A stretch of 64,000 nucleotides of DNA from Pseudomonas mandelii. Its GTDB lineage: Bacteria > Pseudomonadota > Gammaproteobacteria > Pseudomonadales > Pseudomonadaceae. Every line of letters starts with the position of its first letter. The stretch's first letter is position 1. The position numbers were made by a program, and so were the translations under genes. The notes below the pieces were generated by a model. The model did no database searches. It saw nothing but the letters and a program-made list of their open reading frames with translations, and was not told the DNA's origin. The stretch is taken from the NCBI RefSeq assembly GCF_900106065.1, contig NZ_LT629796.1, forward strand, positions 310,001 to 374,000. The letters run 5' to 3'. This document shows positions 35,819 through 44,267 of this stretch, piece by piece.

Positions 35819-36618
35819 ACCTTCGCGCCGAGTTCTGCCGAGAGCCGGGCCGTGACCCCTTTGATCAGGGGAATCAGCTCGGCCATTTTTTCCAGCGGCA
35901 TGTACGGCACGGTGCTGGCGATGCTGATGGCGGCGACGATTCGTTTACTGGCATCACGGATCGGCGCCGCCACACAGCGAATCGACGGTTCGTTATCTTC
36001 CAGATCGAAGGCATAACCGCCGGCCACGTATTCGACCATGCGCTGCTGAAACTGCTCCCAGGACTGCTCCGGGTGCAGCGGCCAGAACAGATTTTTCCCA
36101 CCCGCCGGCAGGCTGACTTCGTACAGCCGTTGCCATTCTTCCTGCGAGTCATCCAGCATCAAGGCCTTGCCGATCCCGGTGCGCGCCAACGGCATGCGAT
36201 GGCCGACCCGCGAGCGCATTTCCGGGCCATTGCGCCCCGGATTCTTGTGCAGGTACAGCACCTCGTCGCCTTCACGAATCGCCAGGTGAATGGTGTCGCC
36301 GGTCAACGCCGACAACTCGTCCAGATACGGCCCGGCCAGAGTCACCAGCGGCAACTCTTCACGCGCCTGGAAACCCAGCTCGATCAGCTTCGGCCCCAGC
36401 AGGTAACCGACTTGCGGCACCACGCGCAGGTAACGCTCGTCCACCAGGCAACTGGCCAGACGATGGGTGGTGCTGCGCGTCGTACCGATCAACCGGGCGA
36501 TTTCCTTGAGATCGCGGGCGCCGCTGGCCACGGCCTGAACCACACCCAGGCCACGAAGCAGTGTCTGAGTGCCGGTCGGCGCGGCGTCCTTGGCGATTTT
36601 TGGGGCGTCTTCCTGCAT
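35815..36618 (-). CDS. IclR family regulator of the galactonate genes
   Basis: 267 residues. Winged helix near 18-75 (LKEIARLIGTTRSTTHRLASCL by key residues IGTTRSTTHRL), then the IclR effector domain (GDTIHLAIREGDEVLYLHK, GIGKALMLDD, GGYAFDLEDNEPSIRCVAAPI by key residues). It is the last gene of the dgoK-dgoA-dgoD-dgoT series, so it most likely senses galactonate or a downstream keto acid. E. coli uses a GntR protein (DgoR) for this; here the adjacent regulator is IclR type. It is a candidate binder of the TCCCATA...TGGGA palindromes at 41041 and 56761. Confidence 0.9.
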   Translation of the reverse strand: MQEDAPKIAKDAAPTGTQTLLRGLGVVQAVASGARDLKEIARLIGTTRSTTHRLASCLVDERYLRVVPQVGYLLGPKLIELGFQAREELPLVTLAGPYLDELSALTGDTIHLAIREGDEVLYLHKNPGRNGPEMRSRVGHRMPLARTGIGKALMLDDSQEEWQRLYEVSLPAGGKNLFWPLHPEQSWEQFQQRMVEYVAGGYAFDLEDNEPSIRCVAAPIRDASKRIVAAISIASTVPYMPLEKMAELIPLIKGVTARLSAELGAKV

Positions 36619-36678
36619 ATCCAGCCTTTACCGTTGAGCGAGTGAACGGGCGGCATTATGGTCGCCCGATGGCTGCCA

Positions 36679-37989
36679 CTACAACTTGATACGCTCGACC
36701 TTGCCGACCAGCAGGATGTAGGAAAGCGCGCCAATCAATGCAAGAACCGAGATGTAGGTGATCGCCGGGGCGAATGAATCACCGGTTGCCAGGAAACCGA
36801 TGACAATCGGCGTGGTAATCGCCGACAGGTTGCCGATGAAGTTGAACACCCCGCCGGTCAATCCGAGCAACCGCGCCGGAGCGAGCGTTGATACCAGCGA
36901 CCAGGTGATCGAAGCCAGCCCGTTACCGAAGAACGCTAACGCGAGGAAGGCAATCACCAGCGGTGTCGATTCAACAAAGTTGGCGCCGATGATCGAGGTG
37001 GAAATCAGCAAGCCGCCAATGATCGGCAACTTGCGCGCGAAGCCCACGGTGTAGCCGCGACGGATCAGGAAGTCGGAGAAGAACCCGGAACACAGCACGC
37101 CGATAAAGGCGGCGAGAAACGGCAGCGACGCCAACAGGCCGGACTTGATGAAGTCCATGCCACGGTATTTCACCAGGTAGGTCGGGAACCACGTCAGAAA
37201 AAACCACAGCGTCGAGTTGAGGCAGAACTGACCGAGGTAGATGCCCCACAACTTGCGTTTGGTCAGAACGATGCCGAGGTCGGTCCAGCTGAATTTCGCC
37301 TTGACCTTGGCTTGCTCGGCCTGGATATCCACCAGCCCGCCACCTTCGCGGATCAGCTCGATTTCGGCGTCGTTGGCACCTTTGAAGTCCCGTGGCTCGC
37401 GATACACCGCGTACCAGATCACCGCCCAGAGAATACCGACCGCACCGGTGCTGACAAACACCATGTGCCAGCCAAACTCATGCTGCAGCCAGGCGAGTAC
37501 CGGCGTCAGGAACGCCAATCCCACGAACTGTCCGGAGGTATAGAAACCGATGGCCGTGGCGCGTTCGCGTTCGGGGAACCAGGTGGTCACCACCCGACTG
37601 TTGATCGGATACGCCGGCGCTTCAAGGGCACCGACTGCCATGCGCAACACGAACAGTGCGATGAAGCTGGCGGCGAAGCCGAGCATGACGGTGGCGATTG
37701 ACCATAGCAGCAACGCAACGCTGTAAAGGATGCGCGGCGGCACCCGATCCACCAGCCATCCGCCAGGGATTTGCATAGCGGCGTAAGTCCAGCCGAAGGC
37801 CGAGAAAATCAGCCCGACGTGGATCGGGTCGATGCCCAGTTCGCTGGTCAGCGCGGGGGCGGCGATGGACAGGTTGCTGCGGTCGAGGTAGTTGATGACC
37901 ACGGTGATGAACAGCAGCACCATGATGAAAAAACGCTTGCGGCTGGGCGCCACCAACGACGCCTGCCCGGTAAGGGTTTGCGGTTGCAT
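36679..37989 (-). CDS. MFS transporter, galactonate/hexuronate type (DgoT-like)
   Basis: 436 residues with twelve membrane segments, anion:cation symporter (ACS) family. Family marks: NYLDRSNLSIAAP in the first helix region, GWTYAAMQIPGGWLVDR, and EAPAYPINSRVVTTWFPERERA (key residues PINSRVV, FPERERA). These resemble DgoT/GudP/ExuT. Next to dgoD, dgoA and dgoK the likely substrate is D-galactonate taken up with protons. A repeat at 38022 lies between it and dgoD. Confidence 0.9.
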   Translation of the reverse strand: MQPQTLTGQASLVAPSRKRFFIMVLLFITVVINYLDRSNLSIAAPALTSELGIDPIHVGLIFSAFGWTYAAMQIPGGWLVDRVPPRILYSVALLLWSIATVMLGFAASFIALFVLRMAVGALEAPAYPINSRVVTTWFPERERATAIGFYTSGQFVGLAFLTPVLAWLQHEFGWHMVFVSTGAVGILWAVIWYAVYREPRDFKGANDAEIELIREGGGLVDIQAEQAKVKAKFSWTDLGIVLTKRKLWGIYLGQFCLNSTLWFFLTWFPTYLVKYRGMDFIKSGLLASLPFLAAFIGVLCSGFFSDFLIRRGYTVGFARKLPIIGGLLISTSIIGANFVESTPLVIAFLALAFFGNGLASITWSLVSTLAPARLLGLTGGVFNFIGNLSAITTPIVIGFLATGDSFAPAITYISVLALIGALSYILLVGKVERIKL

Positions 37990-38021
37990 GGGGAATGCCT
38001 CTTCTTATGTTTATTGAGGTC

Positions 38022-38109
38022 GTGATCGTTCCCACGCTCGCGTGGGAATACAGCCAGGGACGCAGAGCGCCCGGTGAGGCATTCCCACGCAGAGCGTGGG
38101 AACGATCAC
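38022..38109. repeat. Inverted repeat, GTGATCGTTCCCACGCT type
   Basis: GTGATCGTTCCCACGCTCGCGTGGGAAT ... ATTCCCACGCAGAGCGTGGGAACGATCAC. This is a fourth repeat class, different from the GCGGGCAAGC, GCGAGCAGGC and GGGAGCTTGC types, also common in pseudomonads. It sits inside the dgo operon between dgoD and the transporter gene. Confidence 0.85.
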
Positions 38110-38130
38110 CATGGTGGAGTCAGGAGGAAC

Positions 38131-39279
38131 TCACCACTCAGCAAAACTGCCATCGGCATGGCGCCAGATCGGGTTGCGCCAGCGGTGGCCGACAGCGGCG
38201 CGTTCGATCACGTATTCCTCGTTGATCTCAATGCCCAGGCCCGGGCCGTTCGGGATCTTCACGAAGCCTTTGTCGTAATCGAACACTCGCGGATCTTTCA
38301 CGTAATCGAGCAGGTCATTGCTCTCGTTGTAATGGATGCCCAGGCTCTGCTCCTGGATGAACGCGTTGTAGCAAACCGCATCCAGTTGCAGGCACGCCGC
38401 CAGGGCAATCGGACCCAACGGGCAATGCAGCGCCAGCGCCACGTCGTAGGCCTCGGCCATGTTGGCGATCTTGCGGGTTTCGGTGATGCCACCGGCGTGG
38501 GACGCATCCGGCTGGATGATGTCGACGTAACCTTCGCTGAGCACACGCTTGAAATCCCAGCGCGAAAACAAGCGCTCGCCGAGGGCAATCGGGGTGCTGG
38601 TCAGCGGCGCCAGTTCCTTCAGCGCTTCGTAGTTTTCGCTGAGCACCGGCTCTTCGATGAACATCAGTTTGTACGGGTCGAGTTCCTTCATCAGCACCTT
38701 GGCCATGGGCTTGTGCACCCGGCCATGGAAGTCCACACCGATGCCGACGTTCGGGCCCACCGCGTCACGCACGGCGGCAACGTTGGCCAGGGCGAGGTCG
38801 ACTTTCTCGAAGGAGTCGAGGAATTGCAGCTCCTCGGTGCCGTTCATTTTCACCGCCGTGAAACCACGCTCGACCGCTTCTTTCGCCGCGCGAGCGGTGT
38901 CCGCCGGACGGTCGCCACCGATCCACGAATACACGCGAATCTTGTCCCGCACCTGACCGCCCAGCAAATCGCTGACCGACACCCCCAAGGCCTTGCCCTT
39001 GATATCCCACAACGCCTGATCGATACCGGCCAGGGCGCTCATGTGAATCGCGCCGCCGCGGTAGAAGCCGCCGCGGTAGAGCACGGTCCAGATGTCTTCG
39101 ATGTTGCGTGGGTCTTTGCCGATCAGGTAGTCGGACAATTCTTCAACGGCAGCGGCGACGGTATGTGCGCGGCCTTCGACCACGGGCTCGCCCCAGCCGG
39201 TCACGCCTTCGTCGGTTTCGACCTTGAGGAAGCACCAGCGCGGCGGAACGATGAAGGTGGTGAGTTTGGTGATTTTCAT
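38131..39279 (-). CDS. dgoD: Galactonate dehydratase
   Basis: 382 residues, the exact DgoD size. An enolase-superfamily (mandelate racemase subgroup) enzyme that dehydrates D-galactonate to 2-dehydro-3-deoxygalactonate with Mg. Visible family parts: [20 protein letters not shown] (key residues), the Asp/Glu metal ligands in [25 protein letters not shown] and [15 protein letters not shown], and [16 protein letters not shown] with the general-base His. Second step of the local galactonate pathway. Confidence 0.95.
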   Translation of the reverse strand: MKITKLTTFIVPPRWCFLKVETDEGVTGWGEPVVEGRAHTVAAAVEELSDYLIGKDPRNIEDIWTVLYRGGFYRGGAIHMSALAGIDQALWDIKGKALGVSVSDLLGGQVRDKIRVYSWIGGDRPADTARAAKEAVERGFTAVKMNGTEELQFLDSFEKVDLALANVAAVRDAVGPNVGIGVDFHGRVHKPMAKVLMKELDPYKLMFIEEPVLSENYEALKELAPLTSTPIALGERLFSRWDFKRVLSEGYVDIIQPDASHAGGITETRKIANMAEAYDVALALHCPLGPIALAACLQLDAVCYNAFIQEQSLGIHYNESNDLLDYVKDPRVFDYDKGFVKIPNGPGLGIEINEEYVIERAAVGHRWRNPIWRHADGSFAEW

Positions 39280-39324
39280 CTGTTGTCTCTCTTATAGATG
39301 TAGCGCGCTCGGCGCCAGAAAGTC

Positions 39325-39945
39325 TTAACGCAGAGCGTTCCATGCAGCGACATAGGCCTTGGCGTTTACCGCCACGTCCTCAGGCGTCATGCCCGGTTTG
39401 AACAACCCGGAACCCAATCCGAAACCTTTCACACCGGCGTCGATAAACACCTGCATGTTGTCCGGCGTGATCCCGCCAACCGGCGCCAGAATGGTTCCGG
39501 CCGGCAGCACCGCGAGCCAGGCTTTGACGACTGCCGGCCCCATCTGCTCGGCCGGGAACATCTTCAGCACGTCCGCCCCTTCGGCCAATGCGGCGAAGGC
39601 TTCGGTCGGCGTAGCAACGCCCGGCGACAGGTACAACCCTGCCGCTTTTGCTGCCCGCAACACTTTGGCATCACTGTGCGGCATGACGATCACCTGACCG
39701 CCCGCCGCTTTCACTTGCTCGACCTGTTCCGGTGTCAGCACCGTACCCGCGCCGATCAGGCAATCGGCGGGCAAAGTACTGCGCAGGATGCGGATACTGT
39801 CGTAGGGCTCAGGGGAATTGAGCGGCACTTCGATGACGCGAAATCCGGCGGCATAAAGGACTTCGCCAATGGCGGCCGCTTCTTGCGGGCGCAGGCCGCG
39901 CAGGATCGCGATCAGACCGTTTTGCGCCAGTGCTTGCTTGAGCAT
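39325..39945 (-). CDS. dgoA: 2-dehydro-3-deoxy-6-phosphogalactonate aldolase
   Basis: 206 residues, class I aldolase of the KDPG/KDPGal family. It cleaves KDPGal to pyruvate and glyceraldehyde 3-phosphate. Motifs: AILRGLRPQEAAAIGE, the substrate Glu in VIEVPLNSP, GAGTVLTPEQV, and the Schiff-base Lys in DVLKMFPAEQ. 13 bases downstream of dgoK and 45 upstream of dgoD, all same strand. Confidence 0.95.
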   Translation of the reverse strand: MLKQALAQNGLIAILRGLRPQEAAAIGEVLYAAGFRVIEVPLNSPEPYDSIRILRSTLPADCLIGAGTVLTPEQVEQVKAAGGQVIVMPHSDAKVLRAAKAAGLYLSPGVATPTEAFAALAEGADVLKMFPAEQMGPAVVKAWLAVLPAGTILAPVGGITPDNMQVFIDAGVKGFGLGSGLFKPGMTPEDVAVNAKAYVAAWNALR

Positions 39946-39958
39946 GTCAGACCTCCAG

Positions 39959-40957
39959 TCAGGTTGAACGGGATGGGTGTGCGGCGATCAGTCCGGCGGC
40001 GACCGCCAATTGCCACAACCCGCGTTCGGTGGCTTGTTCGGCCAGGGTCACGCGGGTAAAACCACAGGCGTCGAGGGCCCGGCTGTAGCGGGCACACAGT
40101 TGGGAGTTGCCAATGAGGATGATTGAAGGCAGGTGAACGCTGTTGCGTCGGCGTCGCTGAACGTTGGCCAGCGCCGACAGTTCGTGGCCGATCAGCAGGC
40201 CGGACAAGTAATCCGGTTGGGCAGTGGCGCAGAGCTCACCGGTCAGCCCGAGGCTGCGGGCGCTGAACAGCGTCGACAACGGACCGATCTCGCCCTCCGC
40301 CGACAGCGCCACTTGCACACCGCGATCAAACGCCTGGCCATCAAACGACGCGCCCTTTTGCTGGGTACGCCCGAGAATGCTGTGTTCACTGAGCACGGCG
40401 AAAATCTCGCCGGTCATGAAGGTGTCGAAATGCACGATGCAGCCGTCGGCCACTTCCACCCATTTCGAATGACTGCCTGGCAGGCCGATCAACAGGTCAG
40501 CGCCCTGCTCGAGCGGCAGATTCTGCAGGACACCCAGCACTTGGGTTTCTTCGCCGCGCATCACGTTCGGCAAGCGCGAACGCTGAATCACGCCCGGCAC
40601 GATGTGCACATCAACACCGCGAAGACTGCGAAGGGTTTGTAGGGAAGTTCCAAGATTGGCGACGTTCGCCGGTGTATCGCAGTAGGCCGCTTCGCGCCAG
40701 CCCTGGGCGCTGCCGACCATGCCACAGGCAATCACCGGCAAATCCGGCTGCGCGTCGAGCCAGTCACCGCACGCCTCGTCGAAGGCCAGTTCAAAACCGT
40801 CGGCGCATTCCTGACCGTTGATGATTCGCGGTGTCCGGGGCAGCTGCATGATCCCGGACGACAGCGAACGCTGTTCCAGCACCTGGCCACCCGCGGCGAG
40901 TTTGTAAGCACGTAATGAGGTCGTCCCCCAATCGAGCGCGATCAATTGCGCCAGCAT
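39959..40957 (-). CDS. dgoK: 2-dehydro-3-deoxygalactonokinase
   Basis: 332 residues. Phosphorylates 2-dehydro-3-deoxy-D-galactonate with ATP. DgoK features: IALDWGTTSLRAYKL (ATP-binding phosphate loop of the ASKHA fold), ACGMVGSAQGWREA, and the GLPGSHSKWVEV segment. ATG 40957 has AGGTGA 5 bases upstream; the 23-residue extension to 41026 overlaps the promoter and is rejected. First gene of dgoK-dgoA-dgoD-dgoT-iclR, with the promoter at 40998-41055. Confidence 0.94.
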   Translation of the reverse strand: MLAQLIALDWGTTSLRAYKLAAGGQVLEQRSLSSGIMQLPRTPRIINGQECADGFELAFDEACGDWLDAQPDLPVIACGMVGSAQGWREAAYCDTPANVANLGTSLQTLRSLRGVDVHIVPGVIQRSRLPNVMRGEETQVLGVLQNLPLEQGADLLIGLPGSHSKWVEVADGCIVHFDTFMTGEIFAVLSEHSILGRTQQKGASFDGQAFDRGVQVALSAEGEIGPLSTLFSARSLGLTGELCATAQPDYLSGLLIGHELSALANVQRRRRNSVHLPSIILIGNSQLCARYSRALDACGFTRVTLAEQATERGLWQLAVAAGLIAAHPSRST

Positions 40958-40997
40958 CGCTTCACCTGTTTTGTTTATTGGCAGTGAGTGAGCTGGA

Positions 40998-41055
40998 CTA
41001 TAAACCCTGACGCGGAAAAATCTCAATATATAAATATCACTCCCATATTATGGGA
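40998..41055 (-). promoter_or_regulatory. dgo operon promoter with TCCCATATTATGGGA operator
   Basis: On the minus strand: palindrome TCCCATAATATGGGA (41041-41055), then 14 bases, -35 TTGAGA (41021-41026), 17-bp spacer, -10 TTATAG (40998-41003), and a leader of about 30 bases to dgoK. The same arrangement with the same spacings occurs at 56718-56775 upstream of the sugar dehydrogenase gene. Confidence 0.75.
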
Positions 41056-41138
41056 TTTACAAGTGTGACAGGATTTTCTTCGCCAACGCCTTAAAATGCC
41101 CGGCCATCGGAACGGCACCCAGCCCTCAAGGAAGAAAA

Positions 41139-41582
41139 ATGAAGATTGCTTTAAAGGCGCTGCTGTTCTGCAGTGCTCTCTGGTCCACCGCAGCATTCAG
41201 CGCATCGAAAGAATTGAAGGTGGGCGATATCTGGGCCTACAAAAACCGGCCGGGCGAGGATGGATCGACACTGACGATCCTGAAAATCGAAAATTATCCA
41301 AAATTGGGCAAGGTTATTCACATCAGGGTCGATGGCTTTCAGATGATCAATCCGGTGACAGGTAGCGAGTTCAATGAAATGCCACACCTACCCTTCCAGG
41401 CAAAAGCCTTGGAACGCAGCATCACCCACCGGGTGGGGGAAACTGCAGAGATTACGGATTTCAGTCAGGGTTATATGGCATGGCGAACGGCCTTTGATGA
41501 GAGGAAGGCCGGGGCTTTCAAGATTACTGTTCGACAAGTCCTCGACGGATTGATCAAGAGTAATTGGGAAGCCAGTGACTGA
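41139..41582 (+). CDS. Secreted protein of unknown function
   Basis: 147 residues with a signal peptide (MKIALKALLFCSALWSTAAFSA). I do not recognise a family. The mature part starts KELKVGDIWAYKNRP and is beta-strand rich. GGAAGAA lies just before ATG 41139. It faces the putative lipase-immunity genes (convergent with the lipoprotein at 41638) and could be an unrelated periplasmic protein or a second immunity-like gene; nothing decides this. Confidence 0.75.
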   Translation: MKIALKALLFCSALWSTAAFSASKELKVGDIWAYKNRPGEDGSTLTILKIENYPKLGKVIHIRVDGFQMINPVTGSEFNEMPHLPFQAKALERSITHRVGETAEITDFSQGYMAWRTAFDERKAGAFKITVRQVLDGLIKSNWEASD

Positions 41583-41637
41583 GTTATTGAGAGGCTGTTT
41601 ATCGCGGCAAAACATCCTCGAATCGCATGGATTCGTT

Positions 41638-42135
41638 TTACTGGTGAGCAATAGCCTTCAACAGCTCTGCGGTCGGCACGTGCATGACTTGGGAGAAGTA
41701 CGTATTGTATGTAGTAGTATGAACTCGATAAACACACGAAATAAAATCACGCTTCTTCAATAGCGGAATAAGGGCCTCCCCTTCCAAATAATTCTCTCCT
41801 CCTTTTCCGCTTTCCGACTCACTAAAAATGACATTCGCTCGATAGAGCAATGGTGCAGACTCACTCACTTTTTCCACCAAACCAAAACCGGAACGCTTTA
41901 TATGGTGCGCTTCGCTAAAATCAAGATCATCCTCTAAAGAACAGACTAACCCCTCACCTATTCGCGACTTAAACAACCCAATAAGTTCCACATCGGAATT
42001 GAAAAAAACCTGGTAAATTCCAGTATTACGAAGTTCGTTTACACTGGAATACTCAAGTGTTGCGACAGGTCTTCCGTGATTGAGAGAACACGATGCACTC
42101 ATCAAGATTGCTAAAAACAAAAAAAACTTATGCAT
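41638..42135 (-). CDS. Lipoprotein, candidate immunity protein of the adjacent lipase effector
   Basis: 165 residues. Signal with lipobox SASC (Cys16; MHKFFLFLAILMSASC), so it should be anchored on the periplasmic side. No family recognised. It starts 6 bases after the lipase stop on the same strand. Type VI lipase effectors act on phospholipids from the periplasm and are normally followed by a periplasmic or lipoprotein immunity gene, so the role is inferred from position and localisation. Codon use is AT-richer (AAA, ATA, TTA) than in the flanks. Confidence 0.75.
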   Translation of the reverse strand: MHKFFLFLAILMSASCSLNHGRPVATLEYSSVNELRNTGIYQVFFNSDVELIGLFKSRIGEGLVCSLEDDLDFSEAHHIKRSGFGLVEKVSESAPLLYRANVIFSESESGKGGENYLEGEALIPLLKKRDFISCVYRVHTTTYNTYFSQVMHVPTAELLKAIAHQ

Positions 42136-42141
42136 CCAGAA

Positions 42142-42873
42142 TCACTCCCTGAAGTAGTTCAAAATCGATTCATTGAATATTTGGCGGGCAGACTTGCCTC
42201 CTGGCAATGTCTGCACAAACATTCTGTCTGCATCAGCATGGTTAACATCCACCCGCCCCATCACATTGGGTCCTTGTGTTACTTCCCACTGTTCACCAAA
42301 GTCCGCGACCAGATCCGACGCATTCCAGTCTACCGCTGCTGCCCGAATATTCACCCAATAGTCAGCCTTGGGGATCGGCTCTCGTCTATAGATACTTGAG
42401 ATGCCGTAAACAATTTTCCCTTCACCCACGGGGTCCAGTGTAATCAGCATTTTTACTTTGAAGCCTTTGTCTGTCAGTACACTGGAAAGGTGGGCACCAT
42501 TCCAGCCGCCGAGACTGTGACCAACGATGTAAATCGCGGAGGAGCAATTAGGTATTCTACTCAACACATTGCGCTCAAGATCATCATCACTAATAAAAGC
42601 ATTATAACTGAGCACCCATGAAGGACAGCGCTTCAAAATCTCTAGTTGTTTTGCGTCGCCAACAGCAATTCGACGCACATAATCAATATTATTATTAGGC
42701 CCTGTGCCGTAGTAACTTTCCTGATCGCCCGCACCACCAATAAAAAATATAACCAAGTCTCGCAAGGTGACAAGCACCTGCTTAACAGCCTGATCAGTCT
42801 TACAGGTCAATGTATGTATTTTTACTTCTCTTTTAGGTAACGCTTGTTTCACCGCCGCAGTTTCACCCGCCAT
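42142..42873 (-). CDS. Alpha/beta-hydrolase lipase, putative type VI secretion effector
   Basis: 243 residues. The lipase elbow GHSLGG gives Ser120; Asp148 in LITLDPVG and His212 in VNHADADRMF complete a plausible triad in the right order and spacing. No signal peptide, as expected for a PAAR-delivered cargo. Upstream on the same strand are a transthyretin-like adaptor and a PAAR protein; downstream is a lipoprotein. That order matches phospholipase (Tle-type) cargo modules, but I cannot place it in a numbered Tle class. ATG 42873 has GGAG 8 bases upstream; an in-frame GTG 42882 overlaps the previous stop. AT-rich relative to neighbours. Confidence 0.8.
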   Translation of the reverse strand: MAGETAAVKQALPKREVKIHTLTCKTDQAVKQVLVTLRDLVIFFIGGAGDQESYYGTGPNNNIDYVRRIAVGDAKQLEILKRCPSWVLSYNAFISDDDLERNVLSRIPNCSSAIYIVGHSLGGWNGAHLSSVLTDKGFKVKMLITLDPVGEGKIVYGISSIYRREPIPKADYWVNIRAAAVDWNASDLVADFGEQWEVTQGPNVMGRVDVNHADADRMFVQTLPGGKSARQIFNESILNYFRE

Positions 42874-42878
42874 GCCAA

Positions 42879-43064
42879 TCACTCCACAAACAATTTAATG
42901 GTCTCGGCCAAATGGGAACTGACTGTGTGAGTAAACCCGGACGCATCCGTCACGCCATGCTCTTCGCTGCCGTCACCACGTTGAATGGTATAGGGGTGAT
43001 AAGGAATCGGCCCACCGGTCGCGTCATTCACCACTTGTAATCTGTCGGTAAAATGCACCGGCAT
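42879..43064 (-). CDS. Small transthyretin/Ig-like adaptor domain protein
   Basis: 61 residues from ATG 43064 (MPVHFTDRLQVVND). The sequence PIPYHPYTIQRGDG and GVTDASGFTHTVSS resembles the small beta-sandwich regions found after PAAR or VgrG domains, where effectors dock. The frame is the same as the PAAR gene and continues from it after a single TAA at 43101-43103 followed by a Gly/Ala-rich linker (SGGGAAFSG). It may therefore be the detached C-terminus of a PAAR fusion, reinitiating at 43064 or TTG 43073. It ends at the SD of the lipase gene. Confidence 0.65.
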   Translation of the reverse strand: MPVHFTDRLQVVNDATGGPIPYHPYTIQRGDGSEEHGVTDASGFTHTVSSHLAETIKLFVE

Positions 43065-43100
43065 CGGAAGCAACCCACTAAAAGCTGCTCCGCCTCCGCT

Positions 43101-43373
43101 TTACCCGATGATAACGGTCCCGGAACCGCCGATAACTACGTTGCCGTGCCCGCCCGTGCTATCGAGGGTTGCGGCGTTGAGACCATTGATGAATACCGTC
43201 CCCGAAACAGCGCCGGTAATCGGGCTGCCACAGGCAGATTTGTCCGTCATGCGAGCAGCTGCCAGACCATCGAAGAAAACATCTGGTGATCCAGAAACAA
43301 TCGGATTGGTGCCATGTCCGGGTAACGGGCACGAAGTAGGGTCTGTAACGCGCGCAGCAGGTTTTCCACTCAA
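43101..43373 (-). CDS. PAAR domain protein (type VI secretion spike tip)
   Basis: 90 residues, essentially one PAAR domain: MSGKPAARVTDPTSCPLPGHG, SPDVFFDGLAAARMTDKSACG, VFINGLNAATLDSTGGHGNVVIGGSGTVIIG (quoted by key residues). Zn-type His/Cys residues are present (CPLPGHG, SACG, GGHG). PAAR proteins cap the VgrG trimer and carry cargo effectors. No VgrG, Hcp or T6SS core gene is in the window, so this is an orphan cargo locus. It ends in TAA with the adaptor domain following in frame. Confidence 0.88.
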   Translation of the reverse strand: MSGKPAARVTDPTSCPLPGHGTNPIVSGSPDVFFDGLAAARMTDKSACGSPITGAVSGTVFINGLNAATLDSTGGHGNVVIGGSGTVIIG

Positions 43374-43572
43374 GTTAAAGCTCCTTGCTTTTGAGTTTTA
43401 TAGCGATGGTGGCAACCATCAGGGCGCAAAGGAAATGCACCACCATCGTTCAACCAACCGGACAGTCGATGGCGAACATGACGAGTGTCGAGTGATGAAG
43501 ACGTCATAGACATTGCAGGTGTCATCCGTGAGCGCGCAAAGGCGCAGAGGATGACGGACTAGACGGGTAGGA

Positions 43573-44055
43573 TCAACTCCCCTCAGCAAACTCCCGCAAT
43601 ACCTTCCCATCCATCCGATACCGGACCCACTCTTCCTGCGGCTGCGCGCCCAACGACTTATAAAATTCGATCGCCGGTTTGTTCCAGTCCAGGACGCTCC
43701 ATTCGAAGCGCCCGCAGTCATTGGCGCAGGCGATTTTGGCGAGGTGGCGCAGCAAGGTTTTACCGGCGCCGCCACCGCGTTGCTGGGGGGTGATGTAGAG
43801 GTCTTCGAGGTACAGGCAATTACTGCCGAGCCAGGTGGAATAGCTGAAGAAGAACACCGCGAAGCCGATCGGCAAGCCGTCGCGCAGGCAGATCAGGCCG
43901 TGGGCGGTGGCGCCTTCGCTGAACAGGCTGCGTTCGATGTCGGCAACGCTGGCGATGACTTCGTGACGGGCACGTTCGTAGTCGGCCAGTTCAGTGATGA
44001 ACCCGAGGATTTGCGGTGCATCGCTGGGGGTTGCCGGGCGGATCTCGATCGTCAT
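43573..44055 (-). CDS. GNAT family N-acetyltransferase
   Basis: 160 residues, one GNAT domain. Acetyl-CoA loop QQRGGGAGKTLLRHL, preceded by the strand LYLEDLYI, and the C-terminal WNKPAIEFYKSLGAQ. The overall sequence resembles diamine/spermidine-type acetyltransferases (MTIEIRPATPSDAPQ start), but the substrate is not known. ATG 44055 is the family start; the extension to 44088 is not. The gap 43374-43572 shows no gene. Confidence 0.9.
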   Translation of the reverse strand: MTIEIRPATPSDAPQILGFITELADYERARHEVIASVADIERSLFSEGATAHGLICLRDGLPIGFAVFFFSYSTWLGSNCLYLEDLYITPQQRGGGAGKTLLRHLAKIACANDCGRFEWSVLDWNKPAIEFYKSLGAQPQEEWVRYRMDGKVLREFAEGS

Positions 44056-44106
44056 GGACGTGCCTTTGTCGAAAGTTGAAAACGCCATACTAAGTCGGCG
44101 CGTGGT

Positions 44107-44241
44107 TTGTGGCGAGGGAGCTTGCTCCCGTCCGAGTGCGAAGCAGTCGTAAAGGCTGGCAACTCGGTATTAACTGAAATACCTTTGCTCCCGGGATGGG
44201 GTTGCTTCGCAACCCGGCGGGAGCAAGCGCCCTCGCCACAA
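44107..44241. repeat. Inverted repeat, GGCGAGGGAGCTTGCTCCCGC type
   Basis: TTTGTGGCGAGGGAGCTTGCTCCCG ... CGGGAGCAAGCGCCCTCGCCACAAA enclosing about 85 bases. A second copy of this class is at 51934. Confidence 0.82.
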
Positions 44242-44267
44242 AAGCGCGTTCACTTCAAAGGAAAGTC

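Noticed and set aside
36679-40957. dgo genes as a gluconate or 2-ketogluconate locus
   Set aside because: The dehydratase is an enolase-superfamily DgoD and not an Edd-type enzyme, and the kinase and aldolase match DgoK and DgoA.
43419-43775. 118-codon frame on the minus strand
   Set aside because: Its 5' part is a shadow of the GNAT gene and the rest is not coding-like.
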